64,000 bases of DNA, from NCBI RefSeq assembly GCF_034932105.1, contig NZ_JAYGIG010000117.1, forward strand, positions 38,149-102,148, written 5' to 3'. This document shows positions 25,182 to 34,389 of this stretch, in pieces. The stretch comes from Leptothoe sp034932105 (lineage in GTDB: Bacteria > Cyanobacteriota > Cyanobacteriia > Phormidesmidales > Phormidesmidaceae). Within the stretch, counting starts at the first letter, position 1, and the number at the start of each line of letters is the position of its first letter. The notes under the pieces are model-generated. The model was not told where the DNA came from. It was given only the letters and a program-made list of their open reading frames with translations, and did no database searches. Made by a program: the position numbers and the translations under genes.

Positions 25182-25907
25182 TTACTGGTAGTTAACAAGG
25201 CGGGCAAAGTCATCGGCTTCTAGGCTTGCACCACCTACCAGGGCCCCATCAATTTCAGGCTGAGCCATGATTTCATCCATATTAGTCGGCTTAACGGAGC
25301 CACCATACTGGATCGGCACGTTTTTATTCGCCAACTGAGAACGAATTAACCAACACACCCGGTTAGCTTCCTCCGAAGCACAGGTATCCCCAGTGCCAAT
25401 CGCCCAGATCGGCTCGTAGGCAATAATTAATTTACTTTGGTCGACACCGACTAAACCCCGCTTGATCTGATTGACCACATGGGTTTCCGTTTCCCCCGCA
25501 TCCCGCTGCTGCTTGGTTTCTCCAACACAGAGAATCGGGGTGAGGCCTTCGGCTTGGGCGGCTTTTAGCCGCAAGTTTACGGTTTCATCCGTATCCCCAA
25601 AATACTCCCGTCGTTCACTATGGCCGACGATGACATAGCGCACACCAATCTCTGTCAGCATTTCTCCAGAGATTTCCCCGGTGTAGGCACCAGATGACTC
25701 CCAATGGACATTCTGCGCCCCAACCATCACCCGTGATCCATGGAGGGTTTTAGATAGTGAAGCTAGGCATGTAAAGGGAGAACATAGAATAATTTCTCGA
25801 TGCTCAGGGGTGGCCTCCAGCTGAGGCAAAAACCCAGTTAAAAACTCCAAGCTGTCTGCCTGGGTTTTATGCATCTTCCAATTACCAGCGATAACAATTC
25901 TTCGCAC
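25182..25907 (-). CDS. tpiA: triosephosphate isomerase
   Basis: TpiA interconverts dihydroxyacetone phosphate and glyceraldehyde 3-phosphate in glycolysis and the Calvin cycle. The catalytic Lys is in AGNWKMHK, the His in VGHSERREYFGD and the Glu in IIAYEPIWAIGTG; the phosphate-binding loops IQYGGSVK and GALVGGASL are near the C-terminus. A GTG at 25907 gives 241 residues beginning VRRIVIAGNWKMHK, matching relatives. The ATG at 25937 would add ten atypical residues. The gene follows pnp on the same strand, but a terminator lies between them. Confidence 0.96.
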   Translation of the reverse strand: MRRIVIAGNWKMHKTQADSLEFLTGFLPQLEATPEHREIILCSPFTCLASLSKTLHGSRVMVGAQNVHWESSGAYTGEISGEMLTEIGVRYVIVGHSERREYFGDTDETVNLRLKAAQAEGLTPILCVGETKQQRDAGETETHVVNQIKRGLVGVDQSKLIIAYEPIWAIGTGDTCASEEANRVCWLIRSQLANKNVPIQYGGSVKPTNMDEIMAQPEIDGALVGGASLEADDFARLVNYQ

Positions 25908-25983
25908 GGATGTTTCATTTCGCTCGCGACAGTGCATCCAGCATCCTACCGAGAAACCTTAACCCAGTGCAAATAGAGTCAGC

Positions 25984-26018
25984 AAAAAAATAGACGCTGC
26001 AGCCATCTGCAGCGTCTA
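25984..26018 (-). terminator. rho-independent terminator of pnp
   Basis: There is a perfect 12-bp stem (25991-26002 with 26007-26018) with the 4-base loop CCAT. On the minus strand it is followed by seven T residues (plus-strand A run at 25984-25990). It separates pnp from tpiA. Confidence 0.93.
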
Positions 26019-26057
26019 CCAAACTCAAGTCAAATCAGCAATTTACCTTTATTTCGT

Positions 26058-28214
26058 CTACTCAGGGGGGAGGCCTGCCGCTTCTCGCGCCTTGGCCGCT
26101 TCATCCGGGTGAATGTTGAGACGAGTCAGATTGACCCGGCCTCGACCATCGATCTCCCGAATTTTAATCAACACTTCCTCGCCCAGGTTGACTTCATCCT
26201 CAACTTTGTTGACGCGGTAGTCGGCCAACTGCGAGATGTGGATCATCCCTTCTTTGCCAGGGCGGTACTCCACAAACGCCCCGATGGGAATAATCCGGGT
26301 GACCTTACCCACATACACATCCCCAGCGGAGGGTTTGAACGTGATGGCCTCGATCAGGGCTTGGGCCCGTTCAGCCGCTGCTCCGTCAATGGACGAAACA
26401 GTGATCGTACCGTCGTCGGCAATATCTACCTTGGCACCCGTTTCCTCGGTAATGCTCTTGATTTGCTTACCACCAGGGCCAATCACCATGCCGATCATCT
26501 CGGGATTGATCTTGAAGGTGAGTAATCTAGGGGCATAGGGAGACAGCTCTGCCCTCGGCGAGTTGATCGCCTCCATCATTTTGGAAAGGATATGTAGCCT
26601 GGCGGGCCTAGCCTGATTGATGGCTTCGGCGATGGTTTCCATGGGCAGGCCGGTGATTTTCATATCCATCTGCAGGGCTGTAATGCCACTGTCAGTACCG
26701 GCAACCTTAAAGTCCATATCTCCAAGGAAGTCTTCAATCCCTTGGATGTCGGTGAGAATCCGGACTTCGTCACCTTCCTTGATCAAGCCCATGGCTGCGC
26801 CGCTCACGGGTTTACTCAGGGGGACCCCCGCATCCATCAGGGACAGGGTGGAGCCACAGACTGAACCCATGGATGTGGACCCATTGGAGGACAGCACCTC
26901 GGACACAACCCGGATGACATAGGGAAAGTCAGCCATGGAGGGCAACACAGGCAGCAGAGCGCGCTCTGCTAAGGCTCCATGGCCCACTTCCCTACGCCCT
27001 GGTGAACGCATGGGGCGAGTTTCTCCGACCGAGTAGGGAGGGAAATTGTAGTGGTGCAAATAGCGCTTTTCATCGTCTGGATGCAGATCGTCCGTCATTT
27101 GCGCATCGCCTGGGGTACCCAGGGTAACCACAGACATCACTTGAGTCAAACCCCGATTGAACAGACCTGTGCCATGGACACGGTTCGGTAACACTTGGGT
27201 GCGACAGCTAATGGGTCTGACTTGGTCGAGCTTGCGACCATCTACCCGCACACCCTCTTCCAGGATTTGGGCGCGCATCAGCTTTTTGGTCAAAGACTTA
27301 TAGGCATTGCCAAAGGCTTTGCTATCTTCAGCCACGGCGATGCTAATGGGGTCGTCTTCAGCCAGCTCAGCGATCTGGACGCCAATTTCAGCTTTGAGAG
27401 CATCGAGTTTTTCATCTCGTTCGGGCTTAGCCAGTTCAAACTGCTGCAAAACAGCTTTGATGCCATCGGTCGCTTTATCGGCCAAAAAGTCAGCCAGGGT
27501 AGGATCTTCTTCTGGCAGGGGCAGGATCACAGGCTCAATTCCCAGCTCAGCCATCAGATCTTTCTGGGCTTGGATAATGTCCCGGACGACTTCATAACCA
27601 AAGTCAATGGCTTCAATAATGTCTTGCTCAGGCAGCTGGTTAGCCCCCGCTTCAATCATGATCACACCGTCGGGAGACCCGGCGACGATCAAATCCAAAT
27701 CCCCATCTTCAATTTCTTTATAGGTAGGGTTGATGATGAAGTCATCGCCGATTAAGCCCACCCGTACTGCTGCCATGGGACCGTAAAATGGGATCTTAGC
27801 TAGCAGGGTGGCAATGGAAGCCCCCGTGGCGGCTAGGACATCCGGCGGGACATCATGATCCATGGAGAGGGTGGTGGCGACGATTTGAATATCGTTCCGC
27901 ATCCAGGCTGGGAAGAGGGGACGCATCGGTCGGTCGATCAGTCGGCTCACTAAGGTCGCCCGTTCGGGGGGACGTCCTTCTCGGCGTAAAAATCCACCCG
28001 GAATACGACCAGCTGCGTAGAGTCGCTCTTCGTAATCCACTAGCAATGGCAGAAAATCGATGCCAGCGCGTGGGGTAGATTGGGTGGCAGTCACTAATAC
28101 AGCGGTTTCTCCAGATTCAATTAGGACTGCACCGCCTGCCTGGGGTGCCAAAAGACCCACTTTAAGTCGAATATCCCGCCCATCAAAGGATATTAACTTG
28201 TCAATTTCTTGCAT
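26058..28214 (-). CDS. pnp: polyribonucleotide nucleotidyltransferase (PNPase)
   Basis: PNPase is a phosphorolytic 3'-5' exoribonuclease and, in cyanobacteria, the main enzyme adding heteropolymeric tails to RNA. At 718 residues the standard layout is present: two RNase PH domains (first with IPGGFLRREGRPPERATLVSR-type motif, second with FNRGLTQVMSVVTLG and REVGHGALAERAL), a KH domain (MIGMVIGPGGKQIKSITEET) and a C-terminal S1 domain (GDVYVGKVTRIIPIGAFVEY). The ATG at 28214 (MQEIDKLISFDGRDIRLKVG) agrees with relatives. A strong terminator follows at 25984-26018. Confidence 0.97.
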   Translation of the reverse strand: MQEIDKLISFDGRDIRLKVGLLAPQAGGAVLIESGETAVLVTATQSTPRAGIDFLPLLVDYEERLYAAGRIPGGFLRREGRPPERATLVSRLIDRPMRPLFPAWMRNDIQIVATTLSMDHDVPPDVLAATGASIATLLAKIPFYGPMAAVRVGLIGDDFIINPTYKEIEDGDLDLIVAGSPDGVIMIEAGANQLPEQDIIEAIDFGYEVVRDIIQAQKDLMAELGIEPVILPLPEEDPTLADFLADKATDGIKAVLQQFELAKPERDEKLDALKAEIGVQIAELAEDDPISIAVAEDSKAFGNAYKSLTKKLMRAQILEEGVRVDGRKLDQVRPISCRTQVLPNRVHGTGLFNRGLTQVMSVVTLGTPGDAQMTDDLHPDDEKRYLHHYNFPPYSVGETRPMRSPGRREVGHGALAERALLPVLPSMADFPYVIRVVSEVLSSNGSTSMGSVCGSTLSLMDAGVPLSKPVSGAAMGLIKEGDEVRILTDIQGIEDFLGDMDFKVAGTDSGITALQMDMKITGLPMETIAEAINQARPARLHILSKMMEAINSPRAELSPYAPRLLTFKINPEMIGMVIGPGGKQIKSITEETGAKVDIADDGTITVSSIDGAAAERAQALIEAITFKPSAGDVYVGKVTRIIPIGAFVEYRPGKEGMIHISQLADYRVNKVEDEVNLGEEVLIKIREIDGRGRVNLTRLNIHPDEAAKAREAAGLPPE

Positions 28215-28703
28215 TTGTAACTACGTCCTTCTTACTTCTTTCACATTTGTTCTTTGGCAATCCTAGCACTGATGTAGAACAGTTGTTTCCTCTTCAAAAA
28301 AAGATGCGGTTGGGGGGATGGAGATACTTTTAAATGAAGGGGATGATGCCTTTCTATCAGGGCTTATGGCGAGGCTGACTGGGGCTATAAAAGCCTTGTA
28401 ATCGGCCTAGCACTGGTCTACGTGGCCTAGTGAAACCATATGCTTGATCAGGATAAAAATTATGCAAAAAATTAGAAACTATTTTGTTTTCCGAAATCGC
28501 TTTTATCAGGACGAGTTCTAAATCTTTAGAAAAGTTTCTGAAGTTATCCTGCCTTGAGTCTCAGACTTGAGGCTGATATTTTGGCACCTCTCTTACCTAT
28601 TCATGCTGGGGGATTTTGCCTGTAGTTGAAATTCGGTTCATATTTGCTATGGTCAGGGGAAAGATACCCTTATATGGGTACGTTTGAGGCACTTGAGTCG
28701 TAT
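28215..28703. promoter_or_regulatory. divergent intergenic region between pnp and the epimerase gene
   Basis: This gap of about 490 bases must contain the promoters of both genes. PNPase leaders in other bacteria carry an autoregulatory RNase III hairpin, but I see no comparable long stem here. No additional gene was found. Confidence 0.4.
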
Positions 28704-29696
28704 ATGAATGTCTTGGTAACAGGTGTAGCTGGGTTTATTGGTTATTTTGTGGCGCAGCGGCTGTTGGCTGATGGGGATGTTGTATGGGGCATTGATAACC
28801 TCAATGACTATTATGATGTGTCCCTTAAGCAGGGTCGGCTGGAGCAACTGTTGCCCCACCCTGGGTTTTCGTTTTTATCCTTGGACTTGGCCGATCGGGA
28901 CCAGATGGATGCCCTATTTCAAGAGCAATCGTTTGATCGGGTGATTCATCTGGCTGCTCAAGCGGGTGTGCGCTATTCTCTCAAAAATCCCTATGCCTAT
29001 GCGGATAGTAACTTAGCCGGGTTTATTCACATTTTGGAAGGATGCCGCCACAGTGGGGTGCAGCATTTGGTCTATGCATCTTCCAGTTCTGTCTATGGGG
29101 CCAACCGCCAGGTGCCTTTTGCCACCACTGATAATGTGGATCATCCGGTGTCGCTCTATGCGGCGACGAAAAAGGCCAATGAGTTAATGGCTCATTCCTA
29201 TAGTCACTTATATGATTTGCCCACGACGGGGCTGCGATTTTTTACGGTCTATGGTCCTTGGGGTCGACCGGATATGGCCTACTTTAAGTTTGTGGATGCG
29301 ATCGCAAACGACCGACCGATCCAGGTCTACAACCACGGCAAAATGCAGCGCGACTTCACCTACATTGACGACGTCGTCGAAGGGGTGGTGCGGGCCATGC
29401 GGCATTTACCCAACCCCCTGCAGGATGAAAACTTTAATACCGCTGCCCCCTACAAGCTCTATAACATCGGCAACCATAGCCCCGTAGAGCTGATGCGCTT
29501 TATCGAAATTATCGAACAGGCCATGGGTAAAACGGCCATCAAAGAAATGCTGCCCATGCAGCCGGGGGATGTGACGGCAACCTATGCAGACGTTGCCGAC
29601 CTGACCGCTGATGTGGGCTTTGCCCCCAGCACTCCCCTAGAAGTGGGCATCGAATGTTTTGTTGCCTGGTACAAGGACTATTACAAACTGGCCTAA
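28704..29696 (+). CDS. NAD-dependent nucleotide-sugar epimerase, UDP-glucuronate 4-epimerase type
   Basis: This short-chain dehydrogenase-type sugar epimerase converts, by homology, UDP-glucuronate to UDP-galacturonate for polysaccharide synthesis. From the ATG at 28704 it has 330 residues. The N-terminal NAD-binding motif is TGVAGFIG, followed by GIDNLNDYYDVSLKQGRLEQL, typical of the glucuronate-epimerase group. The catalytic Ser is in YASSSSVYGANRQVPF and the YxxxK in SLYAATKKANE. The downstream marker is PWGRPDMAYFKFVDAI. Upstream in-frame starts (28626 TTG, 28674 ATG) add residues before the Rossmann strand and are not favoured. Its TAA overlaps the stop codon of the convergent DUF4349 gene. 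Confidence 0.9.
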   Translation: MNVLVTGVAGFIGYFVAQRLLADGDVVWGIDNLNDYYDVSLKQGRLEQLLPHPGFSFLSLDLADRDQMDALFQEQSFDRVIHLAAQAGVRYSLKNPYAYADSNLAGFIHILEGCRHSGVQHLVYASSSSVYGANRQVPFATTDNVDHPVSLYAATKKANELMAHSYSHLYDLPTTGLRFFTVYGPWGRPDMAYFKFVDAIANDRPIQVYNHGKMQRDFTYIDDVVEGVVRAMRHLPNPLQDENFNTAAPYKLYNIGNHSPVELMRFIEIIEQAMGKTAIKEMLPMQPGDVTATYADVADLTADVGFAPSTPLEVGIECFVAWYKDYYKLA

Positions 29697-30637
29697 GCGC
29701 TGGGCCTGCGCCGCAGGCTGCGATAACCCAGGACACCGGCAATGGCCACGATCAACAAGTAAGGACTGTAGGCCAGCAACCACACCCCGAGCTGCATTAA
29801 TCCCACCGTCAGATCCCCCACCGACTGAGTGGCTTCACCCCATGTGGCACCAATGGTTTCACCTAGGGGCCGCCCCATAGGCTGGGAGGCGACAGCGGCC
29901 GCCAGGGTTAAATCGATCGTGGAGTAACGCACTTGGGTTTGCAGATTTTGCACACGAGCATCAATTTGCTCGATCTGTTCTCGCACTTGCCCTAGCTCCC
30001 GTGAAACCTCCAATACATGGGAAATTTCCCCGGAGCGTTCCATAATTTTCAGCAACGACTCCTCCGACTTCCGCAGGTTCCGCAGCCGCGCTTGGGCATC
30101 AACAATTTGGGTGGATACATCTTCGGCACTCAGGCCCTGCTGCTGCACCGTGCCCAGTTCCCCCAGGGCGGCAAGCAGGGGATCTAAATTTGCCTGGGGC
30201 ACTCGAATCCGCAGGTAGGCGGTGCGCTGTATGGTTTCAATCTGATTGTCTTGCAGATCCAAAATATCCCCCTGTTGAGCCCGAATAAGTTGTGAGGCAC
30301 TCTTGAGGCTGTCATCAATGGAATCGACCACCAGGTTAAGTTGAGCCTGCTTAATTAATTGCGGTTGACCAGCAGTCACAGCTGGGGTGTTGGGAGGTTC
30401 TACCGGACTGCTAATGTTTGCGGAGCTGCCGTCTGCTTCTGCAACACCCTCTGGCTCCGCAGCAGGAGCTGCGTCCTGACTGACTAAAATATTGGCCGAT
30501 CCGGCTACTTCCGTCGACTCCGCAGGAGCCGCGACTTTAGCACTGATATCATCGCTGAACTCGTTAGCGGCAGCACAGCTAGCCAAACTAGCCAATGCCA
30601 TAAGGACTACTAGACCGGATCTGATGGACTTTGCCAT
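29693..30637 (-). CDS. DUF4349 lipoprotein
   Basis: This 314-residue exported protein starts with a lipoprotein signal (VLMALASLASC, Cys21) and an acidic, low-complexity linker. The DUF4349 domain follows (about residues 93-290): QLIKQAQLNLVVDSIDDSLK, TAYLRIRVPQANLDPLLAAL, a coiled coil (LRKSEESLLKIMERSGEISHVLEVSRELGQVREQIEQ, split around residues 190-230) and RYSTIDLTLAA. A C-terminal membrane helix (LLAYSPYLLIVAIAGVLGY) ends with Arg residues. The family function is not known to me; the topology suggests a periplasmic coiled coil anchored at both ends. It is convergent with the epimerase. Confidence 0.88.
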   Translation of the reverse strand: MAKSIRSGLVVLMALASLASCAAANEFSDDISAKVAAPAESTEVAGSANILVSQDAAPAAEPEGVAEADGSSANISSPVEPPNTPAVTAGQPQLIKQAQLNLVVDSIDDSLKSASQLIRAQQGDILDLQDNQIETIQRTAYLRIRVPQANLDPLLAALGELGTVQQQGLSAEDVSTQIVDAQARLRNLRKSEESLLKIMERSGEISHVLEVSRELGQVREQIEQIDARVQNLQTQVRYSTIDLTLAAAVASQPMGRPLGETIGATWGEATQSVGDLTVGLMQLGVWLLAYSPYLLIVAIAGVLGYRSLRRRPSA

Positions 30638-30818
30638 GGTTTCACTTGCTCTTTCATGGGGTTCTTGGCCCCAGTATGGACAAGGGCTTGAGCCGGCTGC
30701 GCTGGGTTACAGAATTTGCAACCAACCCCAGTCGACCAGTTTTTATATAGCTTTGGTCACATTGGTTAGGACAATTCATATTCCTTGAAGGCGTTAAGCT
30801 GCACCACCAATGCGACGC

Positions 30819-30848
30819 GCAAACGTCCTAATGCATTAGGACGTTTGC
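30819..30848. repeat. perfect 30-bp palindrome
   Basis: The 30 bases centred on AATGCATT are fully self-complementary, with no spacer. They lie between the DUF4349 promoter region and the tRNA-Leu terminator. There is no T-tract on either strand. It could act as an operator-like site or as a hairpin of 13 bp with a 4-base loop in RNA. Confidence 0.9.
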
Positions 30849-30882
30849 TATAAATGGTTGCAGCTGGAAAAAACTCAGAAAA

Positions 30883-30922
30883 ACTGAAAACCCCCGGCTT
30901 CTATTCCAGAAACCGGGGGTTT
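30883..30922 (-). terminator. rho-independent terminator after tRNA-Leu
   Basis: A 10-bp GC-rich stem (30887/30888-30897 with 30913-30922, core CCCCCGG/CCGGGGG) carries an inner TTCT/AGAA extension. On the minus strand it is followed by TTTTCAGTTTTT. It starts 3 bases after the tRNA 3' end. Confidence 0.88.
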
Positions 30923-30924
30923 AA

Positions 30925-31007
30925 TGCGGATGAAAGGACTTGAACCTTCACGTCACGAAGACACTAGAACCTAAACCTAGCGCGTCTACCAATTCCGCCA
31001 CATCCGC
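30925..31007 (-). tRNA. tRNA-Leu (anticodon UAG)
   Basis: The gene is 83 nt long including discriminator A, which is usual for a class II tRNA with a long variable arm. The acceptor stem GCGGATG pairs exactly with CATCCGC. The anticodon arm CTAGG-TTTAGGT-TCTAG gives anticodon UAG, reading CUN codons. The T-arm contains GGTTCAAGTCC. The 3' CCA is not encoded. A strong terminator follows directly. Confidence 0.97.
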
Positions 31008-31221
31008 TTGCGAATTCCATACTATCAGAGAATTCGAACAAGTTATAGACGGTTCTCTGGAATAGACAAGCCTGTCCTAACCAGACCATTATGATGATGT
31101 GTACATGTGGTTAAGCCGCAACACAATAGTGGCTTAGACTACTTAGTAGCTACTATATATGTGATTAATTGTGTAGATGGCGATTATTGCCTCTACAGGC
31201 GCAGTGGGAGAAACCTAGCGG

Positions 31222-34200
31222 ATGGGAAAGGTCGTCGGTATTGACCTCGGTACTACCAACTCAGTTGTCTCAGTCATCGAAGGTGGCAAACCGGTGGTCA
31301 TTGCCAATATGGAGGGGATGCGCACCACCCCTTCTGTGGTGGCATTTAGCAAAGAGGGAGAGCGCTTGGTGGGTCAGATGGCCCGTCGGCAGGCCGTGCT
31401 TAATCCCCAAAACACCTTTTATAACGTCAAACGTTATCTGGGGCGTAAATATACGGAACTCAGCTCCGACTCCAAGCGTGTGCCCTATACCGTGCGCAAA
31501 GACGAGGAGGGAAATATTAAAATCCGTTGCCCTCGGTTGGATCGGGACTTTGCCCCGGAAGAAATTTCAGCCATGGTGCTGCGGAAACTGGCAGAAGAGG
31601 CCAGTCGCTATATGGGGCAGCCGGTTACCGGGGCGGTGATCACGGTACCTGCTTACTTTAACGATGCTCAACGCCAGGCGACCCGAGATGCTGGACGCAT
31701 CGCTGGCCTAGAGGTGAAGCGGATTATCAATGAGCCGACGGCGGCGGCCTTAGCCTATGGTTTGGAGCATCAGTTTAACCAAACGATTCTGGTGTTTGAT
31801 CTAGGCGGTGGCACCTTTGATGTGTCTATCTTGGATGTGCGCAACGGGGTGTTTGAGGTTAAGTCCACCAGTGGGGATACCCAGCTGGGTGGGGTGAACT
31901 TTGACAAAAAAATCGTTGACTGGTTGGCCGATGAATTTTTGGAAACGGAAGGGGTGGATCTGCGCCGGGATAGACAGGCCCTACAGCGACTGACGGAAGC
32001 TGCTGAGAAGGCCAAGGTAGAGCTTTCTGGTTTGCCTACGGTGGAGATCAACCTGCCGTTTATTACGGCTACCGCCGATGGCCCCAAGCACATTGAGAAA
32101 AAGCTATCGCGATCGCAATTTGAAACCCTCTGTGCCGATCTAATTGGTCGTCTGAGGTCACCGTTACAACAGGCTATGAATGACGCTCGCCTATCCCCCT
32201 CCCAAATTGATGAGGTGGTGCTGGTGGGCGGCTCTAGTCGTATGCCCATGGTGCAGCAGCTGGTGCGGTCCATGCTGAGTAAAGAACCTAGCCAGAATGT
32301 AAACCCCGACGAGGCAGTGGGGGTAGGGGCAGCGATCCAGGCTGGCATCCTGACCGATGAAGTCAAGGACATTATGCTGCTGGATGTCACTCCCCTCTCC
32401 CTTGGTTTGGAGACCATCGGCGGTGTAATGAAAAAGGTGATTCCCCGCAACACCACCATTCCAGTACGACGCTCCGATGTGTTTTCCACCTCTGAAAATA
32501 ATCAGACCATTGTTGAGGTTCATGTCCTCCAGGGTGAGCGAGAAATGGGGGTGGATAACAAATCCCTCGGCCGGTTTAAGCTGATGGGCATTCCCCCCGC
32601 TCCGCGCGGTATTCCCCAGGTGCAGGTGTCCTTTGACATCGATGCCAACGGTATTTTGCAGGTTTCGGCCATGGATAAAACCACGGGCCGCGAGCAGAGC
32701 ATTACGGTGCAAGAAGCCTCGAACCTCTCTGAGGACGATGTGCAGGCTATGCTGCGGGAAGCAGAGGAATTTGCCGATGTGGATCGGGGACAGCGGGAGC
32801 GGATTGAAAAGCGGAACCGGTCTGAAACGCTTACCTTTCAGGCGGAGCGTGCCATGCGGAGCGTTTCTATTGACTTTGGGCTGCAATTTGCGCGCGATCG
32901 CAAACGCCGTATTGACAACCTGATTCAAGACTTGCGCGATGCCCTCAAGCGCGAAGATGAGCGCATGATCGACATGATTCAATCCGAGCTGCAGGATGAA
33001 CTATACGAACTAAATCGCGAAGCCTACCTATACGACGCCGATAACGACTCAGGCAATATCTTTACCCAGATCGGCGACACCATCAAAAAAGCCTTTGAAG
33101 ATGACGACGATTATAGTCGTCGTGACTACGGCTGGAATGGCCAACAACAAAGCCAGTGGGATAGCCCCAGTTGGTCTGCTGGCCGCCGGGATAACCGCAG
33201 CGGCTGGGATGATTGGGACGATAGCTGGAACCGTCCACCAGCAGGCGCTGGCGGTGCTGGTGGCGCTGGGAATCAGCGATACGATGCCCAACGCGGTGGC
33301 TATGGCAGTGGCTCTGATGGTGGTGGCTATGGTCAGAATCAAGGCCGTGGCTACGATGCCCCGAGGGACAATTACGGCCAGAACGCCTATGGTCAAAAAG
33401 CTGACTACGATCAATCGTGGAGTGAACCCAGTCGCAATGGTCAAGATCGTAGCAGTCAAGATAGTTACGACCAAGGTAGCTATGGCCAAAGTGGATATGG
33501 TCAAGGCCAAGGCCAAGATAGCTATGGCCAAAGTGGATACGGCCAAAGTGAATATGGCCAAAGTGAATATGGCCAAGGTCAAGGCCGTTACAACCCAGAC
33601 AATCGTCAAAGTAATCGGCCAAACGAGAGGCAAGCCTATGGCAATCAGCCCTATGGTCAGGGTGATTACAAGGCATCAGGCAGTGAACCAGATTGGGATC
33701 AGGGTCGTACCCAAAATCCTGATCGCCCTGTGTTCCCTCGCAATCAAGACCGACAGTCTGGTGGTTGGCAGTCGGCCCCCAGGGACCCTGTAGGAGGCGC
33801 TGGTACTCCACCGTCGCAAAAACCAGATAATTGGCAGTCTCCCCCTCCGTCCGATCAGGCCTACGGGGACCGTCCTCCATCCCGTGCTCCGGGTCGTGAC
33901 CCTGGGCAGCGGAACTACTCTCAAGATGCCTACCCTCAGAATCAACCGGCGGGCTATGGTCAAGGTGCTAATGCTCCCCGCCAATCTTATGAGTCTGAGC
34001 GTTATCAGCAAGGCCAATACCCGCGAGACCAGTACCCGCAAGATAACTATCGGCAGGAGACACCAGCTGAGAATTCAGCCTGGGGGGGTGGTCCTGACCC
34101 AGGTCGGTATGCTCCGCCCAATGCCGGATACCCCTCTTCACCCACCGCCAATCCCTATCCAGCTAGCGTGCCTCCTGGAGATACTAGCGGCAATCGTTGG

Positions 34201-34374
34201 ACCGCCAATGCCTCCACCGCCAATGTCTCTGTGGATGACGATCCCTGGGCAGATCAACCCAGTGAAGCGGCTAAAGCTCCACCCCAGGGAGACTCGGCAA
34301 ATCCTGGCCGCACCCCTAACGATCCACCGCGTTATAACGATGACGATTGGGGCGACCAGGACGAGCGCTGGTAA
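31222..34374 (+). CDS. dnaK: Hsp70 chaperone DnaK, DnaK3-like, with giant low-complexity tail
   Basis: This 1050-residue Hsp70 has a standard ATPase domain (GIDLGTTNSVVSVIEGG at 6-22, VFDLGGGTFDVSILD at 191-205, VVLVGGSSRMP at 332-342) and substrate-binding domain (to about 545). A divergent helical lid runs to about 630. Instead of the usual short lid end, residues 630-1050 form a disordered tail rich in Tyr, Gly, Gln, Asp, Pro and Arg, with repeated YGQ units (for example residues 753-786), ending DDDWGDQDERW. An extended C-terminus and an adjacent dnaJ are features of cyanobacterial DnaK3, which is thylakoid-associated. The known DnaK3 tails are shorter. No CIRCE operator was found upstream. 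It is followed by dnaJ after 15 bases. Confidence 0.95.
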   Translation: MGKVVGIDLGTTNSVVSVIEGGKPVVIANMEGMRTTPSVVAFSKEGERLVGQMARRQAVLNPQNTFYNVKRYLGRKYTELSSDSKRVPYTVRKDEEGNIKIRCPRLDRDFAPEEISAMVLRKLAEEASRYMGQPVTGAVITVPAYFNDAQRQATRDAGRIAGLEVKRIINEPTAAALAYGLEHQFNQTILVFDLGGGTFDVSILDVRNGVFEVKSTSGDTQLGGVNFDKKIVDWLADEFLETEGVDLRRDRQALQRLTEAAEKAKVELSGLPTVEINLPFITATADGPKHIEKKLSRSQFETLCADLIGRLRSPLQQAMNDARLSPSQIDEVVLVGGSSRMPMVQQLVRSMLSKEPSQNVNPDEAVGVGAAIQAGILTDEVKDIMLLDVTPLSLGLETIGGVMKKVIPRNTTIPVRRSDVFSTSENNQTIVEVHVLQGEREMGVDNKSLGRFKLMGIPPAPRGIPQVQVSFDIDANGILQVSAMDKTTGREQSITVQEASNLSEDDVQAMLREAEEFADVDRGQRERIEKRNRSETLTFQAERAMRSVSIDFGLQFARDRKRRIDNLIQDLRDALKREDERMIDMIQSELQDELYELNREAYLYDADNDSGNIFTQIGDTIKKAFEDDDDYSRRDYGWNGQQQSQWDSPSWSAGRRDNRSGWDDWDDSWNRPPAGAGGAGGAGNQRYDAQRGGYGSGSDGGGYGQNQGRGYDAPRDNYGQNAYGQKADYDQSWSEPSRNGQDRSSQDSYDQGSYGQSGYGQGQGQDSYGQSGYGQSEYGQSEYGQGQGRYNPDNRQSNRPNERQAYGNQPYGQGDYKASGSEPDWDQGRTQNPDRPVFPRNQDRQSGGWQSAPRDPVGGAGTPPSQKPDNWQSPPPSDQAYGDRPPSRAPGRDPGQRNYSQDAYPQNQPAGYGQGANAPRQSYESERYQQGQYPRDQYPQDNYRQETPAENSAWGGGPDPGRYAPPNAGYPSSPTANPYPASVPPGDTSGNRWTANASTANVSVDDDPWADQPSEAAKAPPQGDSANPGRTPNDPPRYNDDDWGDQDERW

Positions 34375-34389
34375 GTCGCAGATCTAGCT

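Noticed and set aside
28215..28703. Autoregulatory PNPase leader hairpin
   Set aside because: No long stem comparable to the RNase III-processed leader of enterobacterial pnp is visible.
31090..31221. CIRCE operator before dnaK
   Set aside because: The TTAGCACTC-N9-GAGTGCTAA element is absent; only a 12-bp palindrome TAGTAGCTACTA at 31144-31155 is seen, too short to call.
33083..33880. Long His/Asp-rich and Leu/Ile/Thr-rich frames antisense to the DnaK tail
   Set aside because: They arise from the low-complexity tail codons read backwards; the dnaK frame is continuous and followed by dnaJ.
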